Shown here piece after piece: positions 35,872 through 46,148 of a stretch of 64,000 nucleotides of DNA. Below the pieces are notes generated by a model. That model saw only the letters and a program-made list of their open reading frames with translations. It was not told the origin of the DNA and did no database searches. The stretch is from contig NZ_JAHNZT010000016.1 in assembly GCF_019039035.1 (NCBI RefSeq), forward strand, positions 106,504-170,503, written 5' to 3'. The stretch comes from Citreicoccus inhibens (GTDB lineage: Bacteria; Myxococcota; Myxococcia; Myxococcales; Myxococcaceae). Each line of letters opens with the position of its first letter. Positions within the stretch are counted from its first letter, which is position 1. A program made the position numbers and the translations under genes.

Positions 35872-38066
35872 CCGACCTCGATGGTGAGTTCCGCCAGCTT
35901 CCGGGCAATCAGTTCGCGCGCCTGCTCCTCGGACAGCCCCGCGATGCGCTCCACCAGCGCCCACTCCTCGCCGCGGGGGACCTCGGGAACAACCGCCGCC
36001 GTGTCATCCATCAGCGCGCGCAGGCGCGACGCCAATGCGTCCAACCGGGGGTGCTCGAAGAGGACCGTCGCCGACATCGCGATGCCCAGCGCCCCGGTGA
36101 TGCGCGCCTTGAGCTGCGCGACCCCCAGGGAGTTCAGCCCCAGCTCGAAGAAGGTGCGCTCGCGCGTGTCCATCGCCTCCAGCTCCAGCACCGCCGCGAG
36201 CTGCACGCGCAAGAAGTCCGCGAGCCGCGCCTCACGCTCCGCGGGAGTGCCCGCGCGGTAGTCGACCGCGCTCGGCCGTTCGGAGACGGGCGGCGCCTCG
36301 GACGCGGGCGCGTGGACGGCGCCGGGCGCACGAGAAATCGCCTCGGGCGTCAGCCATTCCGGCCACAACCGCTGTCTCTGAAAGGGATGAATTGGAAGAC
36401 TCACGCAGGCCCCGCCACCCACGAGAAAGACTTCTCGCGAAACATATCCCGAGTCAACAAAGGTCTTTGACGCCTCAACCAGTGAGGTTGGTTGTCCTTG
36501 CTCCACCCAACACGTCCGCGTCGGATTGAGTAGGAAATCCTCGAGCCTCAAGACCAATTCCGCACGGCCCGTCCCCACCATCGCCACGCGATTCCGGTGG
36601 TGTTGGCGTTTCAGGGCCGCGGTAAAACAAACATCCACGAGCCGCGCTTCGGCCTCACCCGTCTCCACAAGGAAGTCACGAAGCTGTCGCGCGCGCGCGA
36701 TCAGCCCCTGCGGCGACTGCGCCGAGAACACCAACAGGTGGGCCGCGACGGAGACATCGGGAGACGTCTGAGGTGGGCGGGCGGGGGCCTCCTCCAACAC
36801 CAGGAAGGCATTGGCACCGCCCAACGAGGTGGACACGACACCCGCGCGTCGCGGCTCACCCTGGGGCGGGACAGGCCAGGGCTCGCGCCCGGTCTGGATG
36901 CTCAGGCCCAGCTCCTCGAAGGGAATGAGCGGGTTGGGCGCGTCCACGTGGATGGTGGGCGGCAGCGTCCGGTGCCAGAGCGACAAGCAGACCTTGATCA
37001 ACTGGGCGATGCCCGCCGCCGCGCCCAGGTAGCCCAGGTTGTTGCTCACCGCGCCCAGTCGGCACGGCGCCGCGCGCTGGCCAGCCAGCACCTGGCCAAT
37101 GGCGAGCGCCTCGGCCGCGTCTCCCTTGAGGAAGGAGGAGCCGTGCAGCTCCACATAGTCGAGGCTGGCGGGCGACACCCCGCCCCGCTCGCAGGCCTGC
37201 CGGATGACATCCGCCTGCGCCTCCACGCTCGGCGCCATCAGCCACTCGTTGCGACCGTTGTGGTTCACCGCGCCGCCGCGGATGACCGCATAGACGCGCT
37301 CACCCGGCGCCACCTGGGACAGGCGCTTGAGGACGAGCATCCCCGCGCCCTCGCCGCGCACGTAGCCGTCCGCGCCCGCATCCAACGTCCGGCACTGTCC
37401 GGTGGGAGACAACACCCCGGCCTGCGACAGCATGAGGGTGCTGTCGGGCGAGAGCATCAGCTCCACCCCGCCCGCGAGCGCCAGCTCCACCTCGCCCAGG
37501 AGCAGGCTGCGGCAGGCCTCGTGCACCGCCACCGTGGACGAGGCGCACCCCACACTCGAAGTGGTGCTCGGTCCTCGCAGGTCGAACGCGTAGGAGATGC
37601 GGTTGGCGGCGAAGGCGGGCGTGGTGCCCAACAAGGAGTAGCCATCCAGCGCCGCCCAGTCGCGGGCCAGCATCCGCTGGAAGTCGTTGAAGTTGCTGCC
37701 AACGAAGACGCCCGTCCGACTGCCCCGCAGGCCATCCAGCGGCAGGCCCGCGTCCTCCAGGGCGTGCCACGCGCACTCGAAGAGGATCCGATGCTGCGGG
37801 TCCATCTGCCGCAGCTCGCGCTTGGAGAGGCGAAAGGCATTGGCATCCACGGCGTCCACGTCTGACACCAGCCCCGCGCGGAGTCCTCGCATCCGACCCG
37901 CGACGTCTGAATTCATGAATTGAAACAGCCCGACGTCCCAGCGCTCTGGCGGGACGTCACCAGTCACATCCAACCCCTCACATAGGCTGTTCCAGAGAGT
38001 CCGAGGAGAATCCGCCCCAGGAAGTCGGAATCCCATCCCGACCACGGCAATTGACTCACACCGCAT
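35868..38066 (-). CDS. AT-less KS-ACP protein with atypical KS, start of assembly line
   Basis: 732 residues. The ketosynthase keeps its Cys in SVGCASSTVAVHEA (near 174) and one His in ELHGSS (near 307), but the second His motif NIGH is NLGY (near 345) and the preceding VKTN is VSNN. After the KS-to-AT linker the frame goes almost directly to the post-AT linker (LPIHPFQRQRLWPEW), so the AT has been lost. The C-terminal carrier domain (FFELGLNSLGVAQLK, Ser near 644) is a candidate carrier for the prolyl/pyrrolyl starter made by the divergent gene pair. No Shine-Dalgarno is visible before ATG 38066 and an in-frame TAG lies four codons upstream of the short leader, so no longer start exists. The stretch at about 36390-36660 is less GC-rich than its surroundings. 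Confidence 0.88.
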   Translation of the reverse strand: MRCESIAVVGMGFRLPGADSPRTLWNSLCEGLDVTGDVPPERWDVGLFQFMNSDVAGRMRGLRAGLVSDVDAVDANAFRLSKRELRQMDPQHRILFECAWHALEDAGLPLDGLRGSRTGVFVGSNFNDFQRMLARDWAALDGYSLLGTTPAFAANRISYAFDLRGPSTTSSVGCASSTVAVHEACRSLLLGEVELALAGGVELMLSPDSTLMLSQAGVLSPTGQCRTLDAGADGYVRGEGAGMLVLKRLSQVAPGERVYAVIRGGAVNHNGRNEWLMAPSVEAQADVIRQACERGGVSPASLDYVELHGSSFLKGDAAEALAIGQVLAGQRAAPCRLGAVSNNLGYLGAAAGIAQLIKVCLSLWHRTLPPTIHVDAPNPLIPFEELGLSIQTGREPWPVPPQGEPRRAGVVSTSLGGANAFLVLEEAPARPPQTSPDVSVAAHLLVFSAQSPQGLIARARQLRDFLVETGEAEARLVDVCFTAALKRQHHRNRVAMVGTGRAELVLRLEDFLLNPTRTCWVEQGQPTSLVEASKTFVDSGYVSREVFLVGGGACVSLPIHPFQRQRLWPEWLTPEAISRAPGAVHAPASEAPPVSERPSAVDYRAGTPAEREARLADFLRVQLAAVLELEAMDTRERTFFELGLNSLGVAQLKARITGALGIAMSATVLFEHPRLDALASRLRALMDDTAAVVPEVPRGEEWALVERIAGLSEEQARELIARKLAELTIEVG

Positions 38067-38200
38067 GGGTGTGGACTTCTAATGCATCATCATTTATCAC
38101 GTCAAGGATTCACTGTTTTCCGGCCTTGCCGCTGAAAAATAACCGCACATCTCCTCTGCAAGACAATTGCTGACTGGCCAACAATCCACAGACAGGTCGG
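38067..38200. promoter_or_regulatory. Divergent intergenic promoter region of the pigment cluster
   Basis: 134 bases, distinctly AT-richer than the flanking genes, between the leftward megasynthase operon and the rightward starter genes. On the minus strand, TTGACG (38105-38100) is followed after 17 bases by TTAGAA (38082-38077); the first hexamer is a good -35, the second a poor -10, and transcription from it would start only a few bases before ATG 38066, which lacks a Shine-Dalgarno. No convincing promoter was found for the rightward genes. Control of a whole pigment pathway from this short region is inferred from layout. Confidence 0.4.
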
Positions 38201-39340
38201 ATGCGCATGGACTTCGATTGGACTCGCGAGCAGACGGATCTCTATGAGCGTGCCCTCGCCTTCGCGAAGGCGCGGCTGACGGATCCGCGGTCGGGACCGG
38301 GGCTCTTCCTCGAGCAGTGGCGCCACTGCGGAGCGTTCGGCTTCCTGGGGCTCCCCATCCCCGAGCGCTATGGCGGACTGGGGCTGGATGCGCTGACGAC
38401 GGCGCGGCTGATGGAGGCCCTGGGTCGTGGCTGCACCGATACGGGGCTCGTCTTCTCCGTCGGGGCGCACCTGTTCGCGTGCGTGCTGCCCATCCTCGAA
38501 GGTGGTAACGACATACAAAAGGCACGCTACCTGCCGCGTCTGTGTTCAGGGGAATGGGTGGGCGCCAATGCCATCTCCGAGCCGGAAGCGGGCTCGGATG
38601 TGTTCGCGCTCCAGACGCGCGCCCGGCGCACGGACTCGGGCTACGTGCTGGATGGCACCAAGAGCTACGTCACCAATGGGCCCATCGCGGATGTCTTCCT
38701 CGTCTACGCCGTCACGGCCCCATCCCACGGGTACATGGGCCTGAGCGCCTTCCTCGTGGAGAAGGGCACGCCGGGCCTCACGGTGGGCAAGCCGTTCCAG
38801 AAGATGGGCCTGTCCACCTCGCCCATCGCGCCCATCTACCTGGAGGATTGCCACGTCCCCGAGGCGGCGAGACTCGGCGCGGAGGGTCAGGGCGCGCCCC
38901 TCTTCAAGCGCTCCATGCAGTGGGAGCGCGCGTGCCTGTTCGGCGGCTACGTCGGGCTCATGGAGCGCGTGCTTGAAGAGACGGTGGGCTTCGCGCGCGA
39001 GCGCAAGCAATTCAAGCGCGCCATCGGCAAGAACCAGGCCATCTCGCACCGCCTCGCGGACATGAAGCAGCGCCTGGAGGCCTCGCGCCTGCTGCTGTAC
39101 CGCGCGTGCTGGCGGATGGACCGCGGGGAGGACGCGGCGATGGAGGTGTCGCTGGCGAAGCTGGCCATCAGCGAGGCCGCGGTGCAGTGCGGCCTGGATG
39201 CCATCCAAATCCATGGCGGCATGGGCTACGTGGCCGAGACGGGGATCGAACGGGTGCTGCGAGACACCATTCCCAGCACGCTGTTCTCCGGCACCTCGGA
39301 GATTCAGCGGGACATCATCGCGAGCAACCTCGGCCTATGA
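38201..39340 (+). CDS. Acyl-CoA-dehydrogenase-like prolyl-carrier dehydrogenase (PltE/RedW type)
   Basis: 379 residues, usual length for flavin acyl-CoA dehydrogenases. FAD-binding landmarks such as ANAISEPEAGSDVF and YVTNGPIADVFLVYA are present, and the C-terminal block GMGYVAETGIERVLRD keeps the catalytic Glu (near 346), followed by GTSEIQR. In pyoluteorin and prodigiosin pathways such enzymes oxidise L-prolyl-S-PCP to pyrrolyl-2-carboxyl-S-PCP. The downstream gene starts inside its stop codon (ATGA) and encodes an adenylating enzyme with a proline code, so the same role is inferred here. Start at 38201; an in-frame ATG at 38207 is also possible. The window shows no other flavin oxidase for the azoline. 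Confidence 0.88.
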   Translation: MRMDFDWTREQTDLYERALAFAKARLTDPRSGPGLFLEQWRHCGAFGFLGLPIPERYGGLGLDALTTARLMEALGRGCTDTGLVFSVGAHLFACVLPILEGGNDIQKARYLPRLCSGEWVGANAISEPEAGSDVFALQTRARRTDSGYVLDGTKSYVTNGPIADVFLVYAVTAPSHGYMGLSAFLVEKGTPGLTVGKPFQKMGLSTSPIAPIYLEDCHVPEAARLGAEGQGAPLFKRSMQWERACLFGGYVGLMERVLEETVGFARERKQFKRAIGKNQAISHRLADMKQRLEASRLLLYRACWRMDRGEDAAMEVSLAKLAISEAAVQCGLDAIQIHGGMGYVAETGIERVLRDTIPSTLFSGTSEIQRDIIASNLGL

Positions 39341-40830
39341 GACTCGACGACATCGTGCGCCGCTCCGCCGAGCGGTTCCCCACGGCCGTCGCGGTGAAGG
39401 GGCCGGACGAGACGCTCACCTACGGCCAGCTCGACGCGCTCGCCAACCGCGTGGCCCGGGCGCTCCTCGAGCTGGGCGTTCAGCGGGGCGATCGCGTGGG
39501 GCTCTGGACGGAGAAGTCCGCGCGCGCCGTGGCGGCCATGCAGGGCATCGCGAGGCTCGGCGCCGCATATGTGCCGTTGGATCCGCACAGCCCGGCCTCG
39601 CGGACCCTGCGCATCGTGGAGGACTGCGGCATCCAAGTGGTGGTGACGTCCGCCTCGCGCGCGGGCGACTTGAGCGCCGAGGGCCGCGCGCCTCCGCGGC
39701 TGCTCCTCGTGGATGACGCGGGGCCAGGGTTCGCGTGGGGACAGCTCTCCGCCTGCTCCGCGGAGCCAGTCCCCCCCCACGCGCTGGAGGAGGACGCGCT
39801 CGCGTACATCCTCTACACGTCGGGCTCCACCGGGACGCCCAAGGGCGTGTGCATCAGCCACCGCAACGCCCTGGCCTTCATTGAGTGGTGCCACGCGCTC
39901 CTCGCGACGACGCCCGAGGACCGCTTCAGCAACCACGCGCCCTTCTACTTCGACCTGTCCGTGCTGGACCTCTACGCGGCGTTCCTCGGCGGCGCCTCGG
40001 TGACGCTCATCCCGGAGGCGCTCGCCTTCGCGCCCCGGAAGCTGGTCGAGTTCGTCCAGAGCGAGCGCTTCACCGTCTGGTACTCGGTGCCCTCGGCCCT
40101 CATCTTGATGATGCGCGAGGGCGGCCTGCTCGAGCACGCGGACCTGCCCTTCCGAGCGGTCCTCTTCGCGGGCGAGCCCTTCCCCATCAAACACTTGCGC
40201 CCGCTCCGCGAACACCTGCCCCGCGCGCGGCACTTCAACCTCTACGGTCCCACCGAGACCAACGTGTGCACGTTCCACGAGGTGACGGACATCGCCCCCG
40301 AGCGCGCCGAGCCCGTCCCCATTGGCCGCGCGAGCTGTGGAGACCGCGTGTGGCTGGCGCGCGCCGAGGGCGAAGAGTTCGGTGAGCTGATGGTGGAGGG
40401 GCCCACGGTGATGAGGGGCTACTGGGGACACCCACCGCAGGGAGCGCGCCCCTACGCCACGGGGGACCTGTGCCGTGAACTGCCGGACGGCGCCTTCGAG
40501 TACGTCGGGCGGCGCGACAGCATGCTCAAGGTGCGCGGCCGGCGCATCGAGCCCGGAGAGATTGAAGCGGCGCTGCTCACCCACCCGGACATCCAGGCGG
40601 TGGGCGTGGTCGCGCGAGGCAGCGGCCTGGAGGCGCGGCTCGTCGCGTGCGTGGTGAGCGCGCGTCCGCCGTCCCTGCTCCAGCTCAAGAAGCACTGCGC
40701 GGAGCGCGTGCCCCGCTACATGATCGTCGACGAGGTCCGCGTGATGCCGGAGCTGCCGCGCACGCAGAACGGCAAGCTGGACCGCCGGGCGCTGACCGAG
40801 CGGGTCCAGCGGCCGAGCGCGGAGGATTGA
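39337..40830 (+). CDS. Stand-alone L-prolyl-AMP ligase for carrier loading (PltF/RedM type)
   Basis: 497 residues, one adenylation domain with no carrier attached. The start ATG overlaps the dehydrogenase stop by four bases. Core motifs are clear: ILYTSGSTGTPKG (A3), NLYGPTETNVCTF (A5), ATGDLC (A7) and NGKLDRRAL with the A10 Lys. The pocket read by eye is D-L-L-Y-L-A-L-V-C-K, which equals the published proline code of PltF-like enzymes. It should activate L-proline and load it onto a carrier protein, most likely the C-terminal carrier of the KS-ACP protein encoded divergently, because no free-standing PCP gene is visible. It ends only 22 bases before the convergent encapsulin operon. Confidence 0.93.
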   Translation: MRLDDIVRRSAERFPTAVAVKGPDETLTYGQLDALANRVARALLELGVQRGDRVGLWTEKSARAVAAMQGIARLGAAYVPLDPHSPASRTLRIVEDCGIQVVVTSASRAGDLSAEGRAPPRLLLVDDAGPGFAWGQLSACSAEPVPPHALEEDALAYILYTSGSTGTPKGVCISHRNALAFIEWCHALLATTPEDRFSNHAPFYFDLSVLDLYAAFLGGASVTLIPEALAFAPRKLVEFVQSERFTVWYSVPSALILMMREGGLLEHADLPFRAVLFAGEPFPIKHLRPLREHLPRARHFNLYGPTETNVCTFHEVTDIAPERAEPVPIGRASCGDRVWLARAEGEEFGELMVEGPTVMRGYWGHPPQGARPYATGDLCRELPDGAFEYVGRRDSMLKVRGRRIEPGEIEAALLTHPDIQAVGVVARGSGLEARLVACVVSARPPSLLQLKKHCAERVPRYMIVDEVRVMPELPRTQNGKLDRRALTERVQRPSAED

Positions 40831-40852
40831 CCGCGCTCGGCCACAGAGCGTC

Positions 40853-42238
40853 TCAGTTGCCCAGCGACACGTTCTCCAGGACCCCGAGCGCGTCGGGGAC
40901 CAGGAGGGCCGCGGAGAAGTACGTGCTGACCAGGTAGGACGTGATGGCCTTCTCACTCACGTCCATCCGGCGCACGGAGAGCCCCGGCTCCACCTCGTCC
41001 GGCAGGCCCGTATGGTGCAGGCCGATGACGCCCTGGTCCGCCTCGCCGGTGCGCAGCACCAGGATGGACGTGGTGCGCGCCTCGGTGATGGGCAGCTTGT
41101 CGCACGGCAGGATGGGAACGCCCCGCCACGCCATGACCTTGCGGCCCTGGACGTCCACCTCCAGCGGGTAGATGCCCCGCCGGGTGCACTCCCGCCCGAA
41201 CGCCGCGATGGCGCGCGGGTGGGCCAGGAAGAAGCGCGACTTCCTGCGCCGGCAGAGCAGCTCGTCCAGGTCGTCCGGCGTGGGCGGGCCCGAGCGCGTG
41301 TGGAGCCGCTGCTTCAGGTCCGCGTTGTGCAGCAGGCCGAAGTCGCGGTTGTTGACGAGCTCGTACTCCTGCCGCTCGCGCAGCGCCTCGATGGTCAGGC
41401 GGAGCTGCTCCTGCGTCTGGTTCATCGGACCGTTGAAGAGGTCCGCCACGCGCGTGTGCACGCGGAGCACGGTCTGCGCCACGCTCAGCTCGTACTCGCG
41501 CGGCTTCAGCTCGTAGTCCACGAAGCCGCCGTGCAGCGCCGGCTCACCCGCGTGCCCCGCGGCCATCGGAATGGCGGCCTGCCCCATCTTGTCCTGGGGC
41601 TTCTTCAGCCGCTCCTTGAACTGCGCGATGTGCGCGCGCAGCGCCGGCGACTGGGCGATGAGCGACTCGAACACCTGCTGCGGCAGCGCCAGCACCGTGC
41701 ACGCGGTGGTCGCGCGAACCGTGAAGGGCCACGTGTCGTTCGACTCCACCACCGCCGCGTCGCCGAAGTGATCGCCGTCGCCGAGCATGTCCAGGGTCAC
41801 TTCATCCCCGTACTTGCCCTTGCTCACCTTGCGCGCCTTGCCGTGCGCGATGAGGACTACGTGCTCCGCGGACTGGCCCGCCTCGACGATGGGCTCACCG
41901 GCCCGGACCTCGCGCTGCACGAAGCGCCCCGCCAGCGCGTTGAGGACCTCGGGGTCTCCATCGAAGCCGCGCAGGAGCGGCAACTTGGAGAGTTCCTGCG
42001 GAGCGACCTCCACCTTCGCGCCGATGTTGCTGAACACGAGGCGGTCATCACCCGCGGTGTACGTCAGGCGCCGGTTGACGCGGTACACGCCGCCGGACAC
42101 CTGCACCCACGGCAGCATGCGCAGCAGCCAGCGGGGCGAGATGCCCTGCATCTGCGGCGCGGACTTCGTCGTCGTCGCGAGCTGGCGCGCGCCCGCGGTG
42201 CTCAGACTGAGCTGAGAATGATCTTCGGAGTGGGCCAT
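40853..42238 (-). CDS. Family 2B encapsulin shell protein (second copy)
   Basis: 461 residues. An N-terminal arm ([20 protein letters not shown]) and HK97-type flanks enclose a cyclic-nucleotide-binding-like insertion (about 115-230, e.g. [20 protein letters not shown]). The C-terminal half has blocks shared with the neighbouring shell gene ([49 protein letters not shown]). This arrangement is that of family 2B encapsulin nanocompartment shells and not of CRP/FNR regulators, since there is no HTH. The phosphate-binding-cassette Arg expected in cAMP sites is not evident ([10 protein letters not shown]). Three bases separate it from the upstream shell gene, so both are probably co-expressed and may form a mixed shell. 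Confidence 0.88.
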   Translation of the reverse strand: MAHSEDHSQLSLSTAGARQLATTTKSAPQMQGISPRWLLRMLPWVQVSGGVYRVNRRLTYTAGDDRLVFSNIGAKVEVAPQELSKLPLLRGFDGDPEVLNALAGRFVQREVRAGEPIVEAGQSAEHVVLIAHGKARKVSKGKYGDEVTLDMLGDGDHFGDAAVVESNDTWPFTVRATTACTVLALPQQVFESLIAQSPALRAHIAQFKERLKKPQDKMGQAAIPMAAGHAGEPALHGGFVDYELKPREYELSVAQTVLRVHTRVADLFNGPMNQTQEQLRLTIEALRERQEYELVNNRDFGLLHNADLKQRLHTRSGPPTPDDLDELLCRRRKSRFFLAHPRAIAAFGRECTRRGIYPLEVDVQGRKVMAWRGVPILPCDKLPITEARTTSILVLRTGEADQGVIGLHHTGLPDEVEPGLSVRRMDVSEKAITSYLVSTYFSAALLVPDALGVLENVSLGN

Positions 42239-42241
42239 GGC

Positions 42242-43654
42242 TCAGTCCTGGTTGCGGCCAATCTCAACGCTCTCGAGGATGCCGAGCGCGTCCGGGATGA
42301 GCACCGCCGCTGAGAAGTAGCTGCTGACGAGGTACGAGATGATGGCCTTCTCGTTGATGCCCATGAAGCGCACGTTGAGGCTCGGCTCGATCTCATCCGG
42401 GATGCCGGCCTGGTGCAGACCGACGACGCCCTGGTTCTTCTCTCCGGCGCGCATGAGCAGGATGGAGCTGGTGCGCGAGTCGGAGATGGGAATCTTGTTG
42501 CACGGGAAGATGGGCACGCCGCGCCACGCGGGCACCATGTTGCCGTTCATCTCCGTGCTGGTGGGGTAGATGCCCCGGCGGTTGCACTCCTGGCCGAACG
42601 CAGCGATGGCGCGCGGGTGGGCCAGGAAGAAGGACGGCTCCTTCCACACGGTGGCCAGCAGCTCGTCCATGTCGTCCGGCGTGGGCGGGCCCGAGCGCGT
42701 GTGGATGCGCTGGCTCAGGTCCGCGTTGTGGAGCAGACCGAAGTCGCGGTTGTTGATGAGCTCGTGCTCCTTGCGCTCCTTCAGCGCCTCGACGGTCAGG
42801 CGCAGCTGCTGCTCCGTCTGGTTCATCGGCTCGTTGAAGAGGTCCGCCACGCGCGAGTGGATCTGGAGGACCGTCTGCGCCACGCTCAGCTCGTACTCGC
42901 GCGGCGACGTCTCGTAGTCCACGTACGTGCCGGGCAGCACCGGCTCACCCGAGTGGCCCGCGGCCAGCTCGATGGCGGCCTGGCCCGAGGTGTCCTGCTT
43001 CTTCTTCGAGCGGGCCTTGAAGTCCTCGATGTGCTTCTTCAGCGAGGGAGACTGGTCCACCACCGCCTCGAACGCGGACTGCTCCAGGATGAGCACCGTG
43101 CAAGGGGTGACGGCCTTGGCCGTGAACTGCCAGTAGTCCTGAGACTCCAGCAGCGCCTGGTAGCTGTAGTGGTCGCCGTCCGCGAGCACGCCCAGCACGG
43201 TCTGGTCGCCGTACTTGCCCGCGCCCAGCTTGTTCACCTTGCCGTGCGCGATGAGGCAGATGGAGTCCGCCTCCTTGCCCTTCTCGGTGATGACGTCGCC
43301 CGCCTTGAACTCCTTCTGCACGAAGCGGTTGGCCAGCGCGGTGAGCACCTCCACGTCGTCGTAGCCACGAAGAAGCGGCAGCTCGCACAGCTCCTGCGGA
43401 ATCACCTGCACCCTGGCGCCGGTGGTGGTGAACGTCACGCGGCCATCGCCCACGGCGTAGGAGAGGCGGCGGTTGACGCGGTACACGCCGCCGGACACCT
43501 GCACCCACGGCAGCAGCTTCAAGAGCCACCGGGACGAGATGCCCTGCATCTGCGGAACGGACTTGGTCGTCGTCGCGAGCTGGCGCGCCGCCGCGGTCCC
43601 GAGGCTCAACTGCGAGTGCTCCTGCTCACTGCCCGGCTTCATCGAATTGGCCAT
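42242..43654 (-). CDS. Family 2B encapsulin shell protein (first copy)
   Basis: 470 residues, clearly paralogous to the next gene along nearly its whole length (shared [53 protein letters not shown]). It has the same HK97-type body with a cyclic-nucleotide-binding-like insertion (about 120-235). In the insertion the cassette reads [12 protein letters not shown], again without the Arg that contacts cyclic-nucleotide phosphate in CRP-like domains, so ligand binding is uncertain. It starts 48 bases after the terpene cyclase stop, fitting a cargo-shell1-shell2 operon. Family 2B shells are known to enclose terpene cyclases such as 2-methylisoborneol synthase; encapsulation of the adjacent cyclase is inferred. 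Confidence 0.88.
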   Translation of the reverse strand: MANSMKPGSEQEHSQLSLGTAAARQLATTTKSVPQMQGISSRWLLKLLPWVQVSGGVYRVNRRLSYAVGDGRVTFTTTGARVQVIPQELCELPLLRGYDDVEVLTALANRFVQKEFKAGDVITEKGKEADSICLIAHGKVNKLGAGKYGDQTVLGVLADGDHYSYQALLESQDYWQFTAKAVTPCTVLILEQSAFEAVVDQSPSLKKHIEDFKARSKKKQDTSGQAAIELAAGHSGEPVLPGTYVDYETSPREYELSVAQTVLQIHSRVADLFNEPMNQTEQQLRLTVEALKERKEHELINNRDFGLLHNADLSQRIHTRSGPPTPDDMDELLATVWKEPSFFLAHPRAIAAFGQECNRRGIYPTSTEMNGNMVPAWRGVPIFPCNKIPISDSRTSSILLMRAGEKNQGVVGLHQAGIPDEIEPSLNVRFMGINEKAIISYLVSSYFSAAVLIPDALGILESVEIGRNQD

Positions 43655-43702
43655 GACTCACCTGGTGTCACTGAGGGAAAGGGTTGAGGGCTGCGGGAGA
43701 AA

Positions 43703-46148
<2,446 letters not shown>

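Noticed and set aside
38097..38525. Small leftward frames at the divergent promoter
   Set aside because: They overlap the dehydrogenase gene antisense and have no ribosome site or motif.
40853..43654. CRP/FNR-type transcription regulators
   Set aside because: The cyclic-nucleotide-like domain is an internal insertion, there is no HTH, and flanking blocks match encapsulin shells.
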